This document shows positions 22,253 through 22,278 of a DNA stretch of 22,278 bases, in pieces (positions within the stretch are counted from its first letter, which is position 1; the number at the start of each line of letters is the position of its first letter). Origin of the DNA: Clostridiaceae bacterium (lineage in GTDB: Bacteria > Bacillota > Clostridia > Oscillospirales > Acutalibacteraceae). The notes below the pieces were generated by a model. That model was given only the letters and a program-made list of their open reading frames with translations. It ran no database searches and had not been told where the DNA came from. Location of the stretch: assembly GCA_016292575.1 (NCBI GenBank), contig JAEDIH010000015.1, positions 1 through 22,278 of the forward strand. Direction: 5' to 3'. Made by a program: the position numbers and the translations under genes.

Positions 22253-22278
22253 TTGACAATTCAACAGCTTCATTATGC
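22253..22278 (+). CDS. Start of a probable LysR-family regulator (truncated by window end)
   Basis: A TTG start 7 nt after GGGGG (22241-22245) opens a frame reading MTIQQLHY into the window edge. That peptide is the typical beginning of the LysR winged-helix domain in Clostridia. Only eight codons plus two bases are visible, so this is a motif-based guess. The gene is 44 bp after ybjQ without an obvious terminator between them. Confidence 0.5.

Noticed and set aside
22253..22258. TTGACA as a -35 element at the right edge
   Set aside because: Positioned exactly after a GGGGG ribosome binding site and reads MTIQQLHY, so a TTG start codon is more likely; the -10 region is beyond the window.
1..22278. 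Search by eye for CRISPR arrays, insertion sequences, phage genes and defence systems
   Set aside because: No regularly spaced repeats, transposase, integrase or phage structural motifs were found.

Overview
The window looks like a chromosomal segment of a low-GC Gram-positive gut-type Clostridia, probably Oscillospirales/Ruminococcaceae. This rests on strong AGGAGG-type ribosome binding sites, near-consensus sigma-A promoters (usually a 17-bp spacer, often an extended TGn -10), U-tailed intrinsic terminators, a lysine riboswitch, Big_2 surface proteins, a heterodimeric ABC exporter and the protein sequence style. The genus assignment is inference. No rRNA, CRISPR array, insertion sequence or complete mobile element was seen.

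Layout. (1) 1-1206: a small XRE regulator (minus) diverges from a DUF4234 membrane protein (plus). A perfect 12-bp palindrome sits at the predicted start of the plus transcript. (2) 1242-2763: a secreted Big_2 repeat protein with its own promoter and terminator. (3) 2788-3349: a scar-like stretch holding the 3' remnant of a four-helix-bundle gene and nested purine/pyrimidine inverted repeats, next to two minus-strand tRNA-Ser genes (GCT, TGA). (4) 3411-6469: a lysophospholipase-like hydrolase and a membrane-anchored PpiC-type foldase. (5) 6504-9567: ftsZ (minus) diverging from a calcineurin-like phosphoesterase. (6) 9619-10261: a stand-alone LUD-domain protein. (7) 10372-13303: a consensus promoter, lysine riboswitch and terminator, then a three-gene polar amino acid ABC importer and a structured 3' element. 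(8) 13438-15186: a secreted SGNH/GDSL esterase behind a possible leader attenuator. (9) 15367-20458, minus strand: murC and, separately, a two-gene ABC exporter. (10) 20486-22278: a FAD oxidoreductase, a YbjQ-family protein and the first codons of a probable LysR regulator.

The most striking observation is the substrate-binding lipoprotein of the lysine-riboswitch operon (10715-11638). Its two halves are in the reverse of the normal family order: signal peptide and lipobox, then the family's usual C-terminal half (lobe 2 and return segment), then a linker, then the usual N-terminal half (lobe 1). It reads as an intact, naturally circularly permuted SBP_bac_3 protein with the ligand-contact motifs of both lobes present. 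The riboswitch makes lysine the likely ligand of the importer.

Most genes appear to be transcribed singly or in pairs. Functions are assigned from motifs recognised by eye; no database search was run.
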